Source of the DNA: Rosenbergiella epipactidis
GTDB lineage: Bacteria > Pseudomonadota > Gammaproteobacteria > Enterobacterales > Enterobacteriaceae
Length of the DNA stretch: 64,000 bases
Assembly (NCBI RefSeq): GCF_018494055.1
Contig: NZ_JABBFQ010000001.1
Coordinates: forward strand, 310,001-374,000
Reading direction: 5' to 3'
Position numbers and translations under genes: made by a program. Of the stretch, positions 7,917 through 15,917 are shown one piece after another (within the stretch, counting starts at the first letter, position 1; each line of letters starts with the position of its first letter). Under the pieces are notes generated by a model. That model worked only from the letters and a program-made list of their open reading frames with translations. It did no database searches and was not told the origin of the DNA.

Positions 7917-8160
7917 AAGCATATAGCAAACTTTTCGTCAGTTATAGAGTGATGAATAAGTAATTCGTGCGGTATGACAATGACAACAAATCAGGCTGAG
8001 AAGTCTCCAGACCGACGGGTACTATCGTTCTGGGCTATTCAAAAAGGTCTGCTGTTGGCACGCAGCGGACTTTACTTACATAGATGATGCGTCACGCTGC
8101 TAGTCACAGGGCGCTAACTATTACGCCATGGCTGCAAATAAACACTGTTATTTCAGCTTT

Positions 8161-8802
8161 TCAGGTTGATTCATTATTTTTATGAAGCGCTTGTATCCGG
8201 CAAACCTGTGATGCACTGTAGCCCGTAGCATCAGCCGTTTCCTGGATACTCAGTTTCTTTACCTGTCGGTAGTACAGGACTTTCTGATGCCGCTCCTGAT
8301 CGGCTTGTTTACCCCGGTATTTCCCCAGTGTATGTGCCCGTTCAATTCCCTGCTTCTGGCGCTGGCGGCGGCTCAGCCAGTCCTTATGCGACATCTCGGC
8401 CATCAGGTCGATAAGCATATTATTGATGGCGGTTATCACGGCACGGGTGATTGGATCAGCCTGCGAAGGGTCTTTATCTGACAGCGCCTGCCATGAGGTG
8501 GGTACATCCAGGCTGACAATCCGCAGTTCGTGTTGTTCTATCTGCTTTTTCAGCGTCATCCAGTCACTGTTACTCAGACGGGTCAGGCAGTCAATTTGCT
8601 CGACCAGTAAAATATCATTGCGGTGACTGTCCATCAGTAAGCGTCCCAGCTCCGGGCGGTCGAGTTTTGTACCGCTTATGTTCTCCCGGTAGTAACTGGC
8701 TATTTTATGTCCCCGCTCCTGAACAAACTGCTCCAGCATCTCTTTTGCCCGATCGGCGAACTGATCTTCCGTCGATGCCCTTAAATAAGCTCTGATGAAC
8801 AC
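8161..8802 (-). CDS. tnpR: serine site-specific recombinase (Tn3-type resolvase)
   Basis: This 213-residue protein begins FIRAYLRASTEDQFADRAKE, placing the catalytic serine of the resolvase/invertase family at residue 10. Further family marks are YYRENISGTKLDRPELGRLL and an IDCLTRLSNSDW segment. The C-terminal KKLSIQETADATGYSASQVC is the DNA-binding HTH. It is divergent from the transposase fragment, with a 166-bp repeat-rich gap that should be its res site. Its role is resolution of transposition cointegrates. The length is slightly above the usual 185, within the range of longer Tn3 resolvases. Confidence 0.88.
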   Translation of the reverse strand: MFIRAYLRASTEDQFADRAKEMLEQFVQERGHKIASYYRENISGTKLDRPELGRLLMDSHRNDILLVEQIDCLTRLSNSDWMTLKKQIEQHELRIVSLDVPTSWQALSDKDPSQADPITRAVITAINNMLIDLMAEMSHKDWLSRRQRQKQGIERAHTLGKYRGKQADQERHQKVLYYRQVKKLSIQETADATGYSASQVCRIQALHKNNEST

Positions 8803-8812
8803 TTTTCCACCA

Positions 8813-8925
8813 CGTTATCGCATTTAGGTTATTGCATTTAATCTATCGCATATAGGTTATGTCATTCATCGTCTGTCGTCACGTTTGAGTATGGCGTCAG
8901 GGTGTACCCTTATGCGATAAGCATT
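8813..8925. other. candidate res recombination site
   Basis: The gap between the divergent resolvase and transposase genes contains related motifs: TTATCGCATTTAGGTTAT at 8815-8832, CTATCGCATATAGGTTAT at 8843-8860, and an inverted copy, CCTTATGCGATAAG, near 8908-8921. Three repeated binding subsites between tnpR and tnpA are the normal organisation of a Tn3 res site. Subsite boundaries are approximate. Confidence 0.55.
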
Positions 8926-8968
8926 TTTGTTAAAAATACCGAACCGAATAATTCATGAGGGAAACTAT

Positions 8969-9361
8969 ATGGCAAGGAGGCAGATTCTTTCTCTGTCGGA
9001 AAGAGAATCATTACTGGCATTGCCAGAAGATGAGTTAACGCTGACCCGAATGGCGTATTTCAGTGAGCATGATCTGGCGCTTATCAGTGCTCACCGTAAA
9101 CCCGCCAACCGTTCTGGTTTTGCCGTCCTTCTTTGCTACCTGAAAAATGTCGGCTTTGCCCCGGATAAAAAAATCCCACCCTCTGATGCGCTGCTGAAGC
9201 ATATCGCCAGCAGGCTAAAGCTTACCGGGGATCTCTGGCCTGCTTACCTTTCCGGCAGGGATACGACCCGGCGTGAGCATTTAACCGAACTGTACCGCTA
9301 TCTTGGCGTAAAGGCGTTCACCGGCAAACTCCCGGGCAGCATTCGCCAAACATTTTCATGA
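8969..9361 (+). pseudogene. tnpA: Tn3-family transposase, N-terminal stub
   Basis: Only about 130 residues remain of a protein normally near 1000. The start ARRQILSLSERESLLALPED and the segment FAVLLCYLKNVGFAPDKKIP match the N-terminal DUF4158 domain of Tn3-family transposases. The ATG at 8969 follows a GAGGGA ribosome-binding site. Sequence homology stops around LPGSIRQ, after which the DNA continues as an AraC regulator in another frame. The DDE catalytic domain is absent, so the product cannot transpose the element. Confidence 0.85.
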
Positions 9362-9593
9362 GTTGATGGGCACCATGCCGATACGCTATCTCACCGCTTG
9401 GCGTATGCGGTTGGCCAGTAAAGCACTCGGATTTAGCGGTGAAGCGATTAAGACTCTAGCCTTCGAGCTTGGCTATAAAAATGAGAGTACCTTCAGTGTG
9501 GTATTTAAACGCTATTATGGTCACTCGCCCAGTCAGCATAGGCGTTTAGGGCCGGGCGTTACGCTCTCTGGCGCATCAAAGGATAAGTTGTAA
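9354..9593 (+). pseudogene. AraC-family regulator, C-terminal HTH fragment
   Basis: About 78 codons encode the end of an AraC DNA-binding domain: FHELMGTMPIRYLTAWRMRL, then the second HTH (AIKTLAFELGYKNESTFSVV) and FKRYYGHSPSQHRR. The ligand-binding domain and first HTH are missing; the left edge is the deletion junction with the transposase stub at about 9345-9357. It cannot act as a normal regulator. It lies 66 bp upstream of curA on the same strand and may once have controlled it or a lost neighbour. Confidence 0.8.
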
Positions 9594-9659
9594 CCCTAGC
9601 GAGTGGGCAGAAAGTTAGCTAGGCTCTACTGAACAGTATTTATCTTTTAAGGAGTCGCT

Positions 9660-10691
9660 ATGTCCACTGCAGCACAGACTTATCAGGGGTGGCAGCTTAG
9701 TCAACGCCCAAACGGAGAGCCGACTGAGCAAAGTTTTGCTTGGGTCACCGGTGAACGGCCTACGCCTCAGCCGGGGGAATTGCTGTTGCGCACGGAATAT
9801 CTTTCACTCGATCCCTATATGCGCGGCAGAATGGATGACAGTGAGTCCTATGCACCGCCCGTACAGCTTGGCGATGTGATGGTAGGCGGGACGGTGTCTC
9901 GCGTTGTGCACTCCACAGTGGAAGGCTTTGCAGAGGGCGATTGGGTATTATCCCAAGGCGGCTGGCAAAACTATTCTCTGGCGAAACCGCAAGAGGTCGT
10001 CAAGCTCGATCAGGCAATGGCACATCCCTCTTATGCGCTAGGGATACTGGGCATGCCCGGCTTTACAGCTTACATGGGCCTTACGGATATTGGTAAACCC
10101 CAGCCTGGTGAAACCTTAGTGGTGGCGGCGGCTACCGGTCCTGTAGGGGCGACAGTTGGCCAACTCGCAAAACGTTTTGGTTGCCATGTGGTGGGTGTCG
10201 CAGGGGGGGCGGAGAAGTGCCGCCATGCAGTGGAGGTGTTAGGCTTTGACCACTGTATTGATCACCATGCGCAAGATTTCGAGCAACAATTAGCCTCGGC
10301 CTGCCCTAAAGGAATCGATATCTATTTCGAAAATGTCGGTGGAAAAGTTTTTGAGGCGGTATTTCCTCGCTTAAATCCCCGTGCTCGCGTACCCGTTTGC
10401 GGGGCAGTTTCCTATTACAACCATGCCGATCTGCCTGATGGGCCGGATAAAACACCTTATATTCTTACGCAGTTGATTAAGAAGCGTATTCTGTTACAAG
10501 GCTTTATTATTTTTGCCGATTACGCGGATCACTATTCAGACTTCCTAACCACCATGGCCCCTTGGGTGGAAAACGGCGAGATCCATTATCGTGAACAAGT
10601 GATAGAGGGACTTGATCAGGCACCAGCGGCCTTGAACAAAGTGTTGCGTGGTGAAAACTTCGGTAAGGTTGTGATCAAGGTCCAGTCCTAG
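9660..10691 (+). CDS. curA: NADPH-dependent curcumin/enone reductase, zinc-free MDR family
   Basis: This 343-residue medium-chain reductase lacks the structural and catalytic zinc ligands of alcohol dehydrogenases. Characteristic pieces are LSLDPYMRGRMDD, the GMPGFTAYMGL segment, the nucleotide-binding VVAAATGPVGATVGQLAKRF and the C-terminal NFGKVVIKV. E. coli CurA (YncB) reduces the double bonds of curcumin and other enones; the leukotriene B4 dehydrogenase family is closely related. A good AAGGAG ribosome-binding site precedes the ATG. It stands alone between the AraC remnant and a broken hydrolase, and is intact despite the decayed surroundings. Confidence 0.85.
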   Translation: MSTAAQTYQGWQLSQRPNGEPTEQSFAWVTGERPTPQPGELLLRTEYLSLDPYMRGRMDDSESYAPPVQLGDVMVGGTVSRVVHSTVEGFAEGDWVLSQGGWQNYSLAKPQEVVKLDQAMAHPSYALGILGMPGFTAYMGLTDIGKPQPGETLVVAAATGPVGATVGQLAKRFGCHVVGVAGGAEKCRHAVEVLGFDHCIDHHAQDFEQQLASACPKGIDIYFENVGGKVFEAVFPRLNPRARVPVCGAVSYYNHADLPDGPDKTPYILTQLIKKRILLQGFIIFADYADHYSDFLTTMAPWVENGEIHYREQVIEGLDQAPAALNKVLRGENFGKVVIKVQS

Positions 10692-10710
10692 CAAACCCTC
10701 TACCACTTCA

Positions 10711-11419
10711 TCACGTATTACCACCGTCGTCATGGGTGACGGCGGTGGCGTCTAGCCATTCCACGATCGTTTTCGCAAGTAATTGCGGTTGTTCGAGGGG
10801 GATTAAATGGCCTGATGCCTCGAAGACCTTTAAGGTACTCTGCGGGATCTGTTGCGCTAATTCTTCCGACTCGGCTAGGCTTCGAATTCGATCGTGGCGA
10901 CTTCCGATGACTAACGTAGGGCAGTGTAATGTCGCCGAGGCTATACCCGTTCTTGATAAGGATGATTGGCATCGCCATGCCGTAGGCCCCAATCGTTCCC
11001 CCATGGCGTGAACGGCTGAGATTAAAGCTTCACAGTCACCCTGTTGCGGATGCAGCGCAGCGCAGCGCGGATCGATCGAGGACTTAGCTTGGTCAATTTT
11101 TGCTGCGTCGACCATTGATGTTCAGTTCCGTGCCGTTGTTCGCGTAAAGACGTAGCGATAAGCACTAAGCCGGCGACGCTTTCGGGACAATCAGCGGCTA
11201 ACTGTCTCGCTACATACCCCCTAAGGAGAATCCGACCACGACGCATCGCTTTGGGAGTTGGGGCCTTATCCGTTGAACGATCGCAGGGATATCATCGCCG
11301 CCACATAGTGGGAAAGGGTGAAGCGTATAATGCGAGGGTAAGGCCTGAATGACCTGATCCCATAAGGTTTCATCTAACATAAAACCGGGTAACAGTACCA
11401 GTGCTTGCGGCATAGGCAT
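10711..11419 (-). pseudogene. alpha/beta hydrolase, two frameshifts
   Basis: Three frames together encode a roughly 235-residue alpha/beta hydrolase: ALVLLPGFMLDETLWDQVI, the nucleophile elbow VVVGFSLGG, then YVARQLAADCPESVAGLVLI, and a C-terminal block CPTLVIGSRHDR with SGHLIPLEQPQLL carrying the catalytic acid and His. The first break is in a run of five G at 11217-11221, where six would restore frame. The second is in a (CAGCG)3 tandem repeat at 11053-11067, where losing one unit restores IRAALHPQQGD. The ATG at 11419 has a strong AGGAGGAA site. As written it gives only about 70 residues. Confidence 0.8.
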
Positions 11420-11432
11420 AGTCTTCCTCCTG

Positions 11433-11753
11433 TCAGGCATTAGGGTAAAAAAACCTTAACAACGCAGCCACCATGACGCCCGCCGTTATGGCAATCATCG
11501 GGCGTTTACTGATCATCATGATTAACGCTGTTGTCAGTAATGCCAGTTGAGTGTCTTTCCCTCCGGTCAGAAGGTCGTGCGCAATGATGGCCACTAGCAC
11601 TGAGCCAGACATCGCTTTTATAAAGGCGTGCACTCTGGGGGTAAAGCTGAAGTACGACATGATATACACACCGCCCCAACGCGTCAGTAACGTGACAATC
11701 GTCATCACGGCAATAATAATCAGCGTTCCAACACCTTGTGTATTAATTAACAT
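11433..11753 (-). CDS. azlD: AzlD-family branched-chain amino acid exporter small subunit
   Basis: This 106-residue membrane protein has about four hydrophobic segments and the AzlD-type start IIIAVMTIVTLLTRWGGVYI. AzlC-AzlD pairs export branched-chain amino acids (YgaZH in E. coli). The gene overlaps the end of azlC by 11 bp, the usual arrangement. Its partner azlC is truncated here, so the transporter is probably non-functional although this subunit is complete. Confidence 0.8.
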   Translation of the reverse strand: MLINTQGVGTLIIIAVMTIVTLLTRWGGVYIMSYFSFTPRVHAFIKAMSGSVLVAIIAHDLLTGGKDTQLALLTTALIMMISKRPMIAITAGVMVAALLRFFYPNA

Positions 11754-12117
11754 CGCGACCTCTCACCAGCATGCCCATGATTCCGCCAGCAATAGCACCC
11801 ACGATAATATGGCTATTTTGCGGATCAAAATGATACGCCAGCAGAGAGGCGCCCGCAGCGCTAAGACCTATCAGCAAGGTATTACTATTTTGCTTCTCTT
11901 CAAACACCATCGATAGTAGAAAACAGCCCATCACCATATCGAGTCCGAAACGATGCAGGTCCTGTAAATCTTGCCCGACATACACGCCGACCAAGGTACC
12001 TAGATTCCATGCCAGCCATAATGCGAGACCACCACCGAACAGCGCGCCGAGTCCTGAGCGGCTTAAAGAAAATTCTTTAACTGCTACTGCCCAGTCAGCT
12101 CGTTGTGCGAGGCCCAC
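11743..12117 (-). pseudogene. azlC: azlC, C-terminal half only
   Basis: About 124 codons match the second half of AzlC (RADWAVAVKEFSLSRSGLGA, then the terminal IIVGAIAGGIMGMLVRGRDV). The normal protein is around 230 residues with an N-terminal hydrophobic domain that is absent. At about 12095-12117 the reading runs into a headless LysR gene on the opposite strand. One deletion appears to have removed both 5' ends and the promoter region between the two divergent genes. Confidence 0.75.
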
Positions 12118-12804
12118 GACAGCTTCAACTGACGGTAGAAGGACAGAAACTGTTGGGGTATGCCAGGAGAATGCTCGACTTGCATGCAGAAATTAAGACA
12201 TCCTTTCAAGGGGAAGGCCTTACAGGTCGTATTCGGTTAGGGGTGCCTGACGATTATGCGGCGAAGTACCTGACGCCCGCGCTTAAACGGTTTGCCTCAC
12301 ACTTTACCGCTGTGGAGATTGAGTTAGTTTGTGAGCAATCGACCTCGTTACTGCCGCGCGTTGAACAGGGAGAACTCGACTTAGCCCTGGTTTCTCGTGA
12401 AAGGCCCAATCAAGGTACGTTTTTATTCTACGAGCCTATGGTATGGGTAGGTTCCTCACAGTTTGAGCTCTGGCGGCGTGACCCAATGCCGCATGCCATT
12501 TATGAGCCAACGAGCTTAGCAAGACGCAGTGCGATCAACACACTTGGCCTGCAAGGACGACGATATAAAGTGGTCTACCTTAGTTTAAAGTTTGGCGGGA
12601 CAGATCGCGGCAGTAGAGAGCGGGCTGGCTGTGGCCGTCTTCACGCACTGTAGCGTCCCGCCGCATTTACAAATATTAGGGAATCCCCAGCAACTCGGGC
12701 CACTCGAACCGATGGAAGTGGCGCTATATCCTAGTCCGTGCTCACTGGATAATATCGCCGTGGATAATTTATATCGGTTATTACTAAAAACACTGCGCTC
12801 CTAA
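12096..12804 (+). pseudogene. LysR-family regulator, HTH lost and frameshifted
   Basis: The reading starts inside the linker after the HTH (RQLQLTVEGQKLLGYARRML) and continues as an LrhA-like effector domain (GRIRLGVPDDYAAKYLTPAL, EQGELDLALVSRERP). It breaks near 12587-12589, where one extra A in a TTTAAAG run shifts frame. The end continues in another frame as SLAGQIAAVESGLAVAVFTH to a normal terminus at 12804. The whole DNA-binding domain is missing, so the gene is dead twice over. It abuts truncated azlC, presumably its former divergent target. Confidence 0.8.
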
Positions 12805-12958
12805 ACCTATTATGCGTATCTTTAGGATTTAACAAAGAATAGTGCCAATAGACTGAAAAATTATACTTTTCACGATCAGGAACATTTTATGCTTTATAAG
12901 GTCAATTATATAATTCCGATACTAAAAATATAAATGATATAGCTTGGTAGCATAAAAA

Positions 12959-14008
12959 ATGTCCATTTTACGAAAGTTAGCCTGTAGTGTTTTCGACTAC
13001 AGCACGCAGCCATTGATTGCCGATAACATTCAAACCGTAGTGTTACACATCCCGGATCAAATCGGAGATGCCATGGCGACTTATCCCCTAATCAGGTCAT
13101 TGGAAAAGCAGCAGGTTGCGCATCTTATTATTATCGCCTCGACCCTTAATCATCATGTATTTGAGGCACTCACTCTTACAAATACTCGCTTAACAGTGAT
13201 GACAACCTCATTTCAAGATGTCGCTCGCTATCAAGAGATTAAGGCGTTAGCCAAACAGATTCGCGCTGAACATGGGGTTCCCGATCTCTGTATTGAAGCA
13301 ATGCGTAAAAAGAATCTCAAGACCCTATTGTTTGTGAAAACCCTGCGGGCAAGGGCGAATTTACAAGCGGTAGGCCTTAAGATGCGTTGTTTCTCTCCTT
13401 CTTGTCGTGTGGCATCGCGCATGGATCAAAAATTTCGCGCACCCGTGCCAATGACATGGTCTATCCTCATGCGCGAAGCAGGGTTTCCTGTTGTAAATGC
13501 CGGATTCGAACTGCCGCTCCCCGAAGCGACGTTGCAAGAGGTCGCGTCAGAGCTCCGTTCACTCGGGCCTTATATCGCGCTAAACCTTGAAGGCAGTGTG
13601 GCCGAACGCACCTTTTCACCCGAGGCAGCCGACCAGTTGCTTACGCTTATTCAACAGGTCAGCCCATTGCCCATCGTGATTGTGCATAGTCCGAAAATGA
13701 GTGAGCAAGCAAAAAAACGCGTAGCCGAATGGCATAATGTCCACCGCTTATCGCTTGAACCTTCCATTCTTCGCACCGCCGCGGTAGTACGGAATGCGGT
13801 TCTGACGATTTCTCCCGACACGTCCATTGTCCATATGGCCAGTGCTTACCAAGTTCCCGTTCTTGCCGTTTACTCTAATTTCAAAACACGCTGGCCGCCG
13901 ATGCAGACCCTAGCCGAAACGGTGGTGGTGGGGAGAGAAATTAGTGCGTTTCATGCGGGGGAGTTTAGCGAAAAACTGCAACGACTCATCACGCGAATCG
14001 CTCCATGA
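12959..14008 (+). CDS. glycosyltransferase family 9 (heptosyltransferase-like)
   Basis: This 349-residue cytoplasmic enzyme has the GT9 layout: an N-terminal VVLHIPDQIGDAMATYPLIR acceptor-domain motif and a C-terminal nucleotide-sugar site TISPDTSIVHMASAYQVPVL with YSNFKTRWPP. GT9 enzymes add heptose or other sugars to lipopolysaccharide core from ADP-sugars. It does not sit in a waa cluster; its only same-strand neighbour is a TPR protein 85 bp downstream. The ATG lacks a convincing ribosome-binding site and the upstream region is very AT-rich, a possible sign of transfer. Donor and acceptor are unknown. Confidence 0.8.
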   Translation: MSILRKLACSVFDYSTQPLIADNIQTVVLHIPDQIGDAMATYPLIRSLEKQQVAHLIIIASTLNHHVFEALTLTNTRLTVMTTSFQDVARYQEIKALAKQIRAEHGVPDLCIEAMRKKNLKTLLFVKTLRARANLQAVGLKMRCFSPSCRVASRMDQKFRAPVPMTWSILMREAGFPVVNAGFELPLPEATLQEVASELRSLGPYIALNLEGSVAERTFSPEAADQLLTLIQQVSPLPIVIVHSPKMSEQAKKRVAEWHNVHRLSLEPSILRTAAVVRNAVLTISPDTSIVHMASAYQVPVLAVYSNFKTRWPPMQTLAETVVVGREISAFHAGEFSEKLQRLITRIAP

Positions 14009-14093
14009 TTTCTACTGTTCTACTCTGTTGGACAAAGAAGAAATAAAAGCGCTAAGCTATCGGTCACTCTCATTGAAGTGAGTCGCCGATAGC

Positions 14094-14615
14094 ATGACTG
14101 ACACCCACTTGTTTCCCTATGCGATAGCGTTACGAAAAAATAAACATTACTCCCAAAGCCGAAAAAGGCTGTTTTCCCTATTAACCACTGCCGCGGATAA
14201 GGGACCGATCTATCTCCATATTGCTTGGTCGTATGATAATCAAGGTAGAGAAACACAGGCGCTCGATTTTTATCAGCAGGCGCTAGGGTACCCCCTTTGT
14301 GCCGATGACGAATTCGAGGCCGCATTTGGCTTGGCCTGTACAGCTCGCTGTTTAGGGCGATACGCTGAGGCGGCAGGACACTTCGAGCGGTTATCGATCC
14401 GTTACCCGGCACGCACTGAAATTATTCCTTTTTATGCATTATGTGCCCTAGCCTTACAGGATACGGCACTGGCAAGTCGCTTATTAATGGGATTAGTGAT
14501 TGCGCATCCTCCCACCGACGCCATAGCCGCTTACCAATCGACCCTAGCAGGGTATTGGCATGACCCGCTTTATGTCGCAGAGAGGACGGAGGTCAATAAC
14601 AGTTCTCAGCAGTGA
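14094..14615 (+). CDS. tetratricopeptide-repeat protein
   Basis: This 173-residue soluble protein contains about four TPR-type helical hairpins: YAIALRKNKHYSQSRKRLFS, YLHIAWSYDNQGRETQALDF, AFGLACTARCLGRYAEAAGH and FYALCALALQDTALASRLLM. No signal peptide is seen. TPR domains mediate protein contacts; here the partner may be the GT9 enzyme encoded just upstream. Its 3' end overlaps the convergent LacI-type fragment by 23 bp. The specific role is unknown. Confidence 0.75.
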   Translation: MTDTHLFPYAIALRKNKHYSQSRKRLFSLLTTAADKGPIYLHIAWSYDNQGRETQALDFYQQALGYPLCADDEFEAAFGLACTARCLGRYAEAAGHFERLSIRYPARTEIIPFYALCALALQDTALASRLLMGLVIAHPPTDAIAAYQSTLAGYWHDPLYVAERTEVNNSSQQ

Positions 14616-15174
14616 AAATCGTGAAGGGGACTTCACCTTCCTGATAAGTATCCGGTACCTTATGGTCTTCGAGATAATCGACCATAAGTTTTAAAGCGAT
14701 ATCCGCATGGCGGTATGCGTTCTGATCAATCACAAAAGACAACTGGTCCGCTTTCAACAGTTGCGAAGTGATAGGATACAATTCATGGGTGAGGTAGGCG
14801 CATTTGCCTAATAATTGATAACGAGACAGTAATCGACTTACCTCAGCATTCACGTGCCCGGTATTATAAAGACCCGCCAGCCGTGGTAGGCTTGAGAGGG
14901 CGTTATCGAGAAGTCGGCTCAATCGTTCGCGTTGATCTTCACCCGCTAAAATCGCTCGTATCGTGATATGCGGACCTCGTTGCAATAACGCAGATTTAAA
15001 CCCGGCAATACGTTGTTGATGGGCAGTATATTCATGCCGGCCAGCCACCAGTAAGACATCGCCTTGTGCTGGAACAATTTTAGACATTAGTAGTCCGGCT
15101 ATCCGTAATAGTTGGGGAAATGCTGCTGCACCGGTTACGGTAAAAGAGGTTAATGCCAGAAGAGAAGCACTCAA
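14593..15174 (-). pseudogene. LacI-type regulator, C-terminal sugar-binding fragment
   Basis: The frame encodes about 190 residues resembling the C-terminal part of a LacI/periplasmic-binding-like sensor domain (IVPAQGDVLLVAGRHEYTAH, then RIAGFKSALLQRGP and RLAGLYNTGHVNAEVSRLLS). No HTH or hinge helix is present, and the first 30 residues do not read like the family. The N-terminal half of the regulator has therefore been lost or scrambled. A free-standing sugar-binding protein is unlikely because there is no signal peptide. Family assignment is from pattern only. Confidence 0.55.
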
Positions 15175-15319
15175 GCTCCCTTCGCAAAGGCCTTAACAGT
15201 AATTTCTCTCACCACAATCAGCAGCGCTAATAGTCGTTATCAGCAATGCTGATTGTTCTTTTTTCTTAGTTTTTGACATCCTTTTGTTATCTGATATTAC
15301 GTTTAAAGAGACAACTACG

Positions 15320-15847
15320 ATGCAAAATTCTATTCACTGGCCTGAAAAATTCTTACCAGGTTTTAGCGATAATTTTTGTTCCAACGAGGTTATTGTTGCG
15401 GGACTCAGCGCTGCGGATATTTGGCCGCTATTGATCACCCCTTCATTGTGGCCAAGTTACTACACTAACGCCGCGAATCCAGGTTTACATGATACGGATA
15501 GCGACACATTATTTGCAGACTGTCGTTTTTATTTCGATACCTTCGGCTTTTATGTTGAATCACAGGTTACCGAATATGTTGCACCAAATGCCGGCGTTCC
15601 TGGCCGTATTTCGTGGCATGGTTGGGTAGGAGAAGAAGGGAGTGCCGATCGTTTAGAGGTGTTACATGCCTGGCTAGTGGAAGATTTAAGCCAAGGACGT
15701 GTGCGGATCCTTACTCAAGAAACGCAAAATGGCGAGCCAGCCAAAGCCTTGGCGATCGCCACACCCAATCCGATGATCAACGGCCATCAAGATTGGCTGG
15801 TGGGATTAGTGAATACGGCAAAAAATAATACCTTATCCGCAATCTAA
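15320..15847 (+). CDS. SRPBCC (START/Bet v1-like) domain protein
   Basis: This 175-residue soluble protein fits the polyketide-cyclase/SRPBCC fold: an early ADIWPLLITPSLWPSYY helix-strand unit, central FYFDTFGFYVESQVTEYV strands, and a long C-terminal helix HQDWLVGLVNTAKNN. These form a hydrophobic ligand cavity; the ligand is unknown. The ATG at 15320 is preferred over 15284 because an AAAGAG element precedes it. A LysR gene follows 70 bp downstream on the same strand and may regulate or be co-regulated with it. Confidence 0.7.
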   Translation: MQNSIHWPEKFLPGFSDNFCSNEVIVAGLSAADIWPLLITPSLWPSYYTNAANPGLHDTDSDTLFADCRFYFDTFGFYVESQVTEYVAPNAGVPGRISWHGWVGEEGSADRLEVLHAWLVEDLSQGRVRILTQETQNGEPAKALAIATPNPMINGHQDWLVGLVNTAKNNTLSAI

Positions 15848-15917
15848 GATAAGCGTCGCAACTCGACAAATACCTTCACTGCCTTTAGCCTTAGCCAATA
15901 AGGGTGTTAAAGGATCA

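Larger units (their letters stand above)
5732..9354 (+). mobile_element. remnant of a Tn3-family transposon with passenger genes
   Basis: From left to right the element shows a 38-bp terminal repeat, two paralogous oxidoreductase genes and a MarR-type regulator (all minus strand), a serine resolvase, a res-like site, and the first 130 codons of a Tn3 transposase pointing right. The transposase breaks off at about 9354 inside what becomes the tail of an AraC regulator, so most of tnpA, the right repeat and the AraC N-terminus were lost in one deletion. The element can no longer transpose by itself. The resolvase and res site look intact. The passenger genes are complete, which suggests they are still useful or recently acquired. 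Confidence 0.75.

Noticed and set aside
7980-8087. 35-codon plus-strand frame starting TTNQAEKSPDRR between the MarR gene and resolvase
   Set aside because: Too short and unmatched; may be the start of a lost divergent passenger gene but there is nothing further to support it.
12870-12945. 14-codon frame (MLYKVNYIIPILKI) upstream of the GT9 gene as a leader peptide
   Set aside because: No attenuator structure or ribosome-binding site; the region is simply AT-rich.
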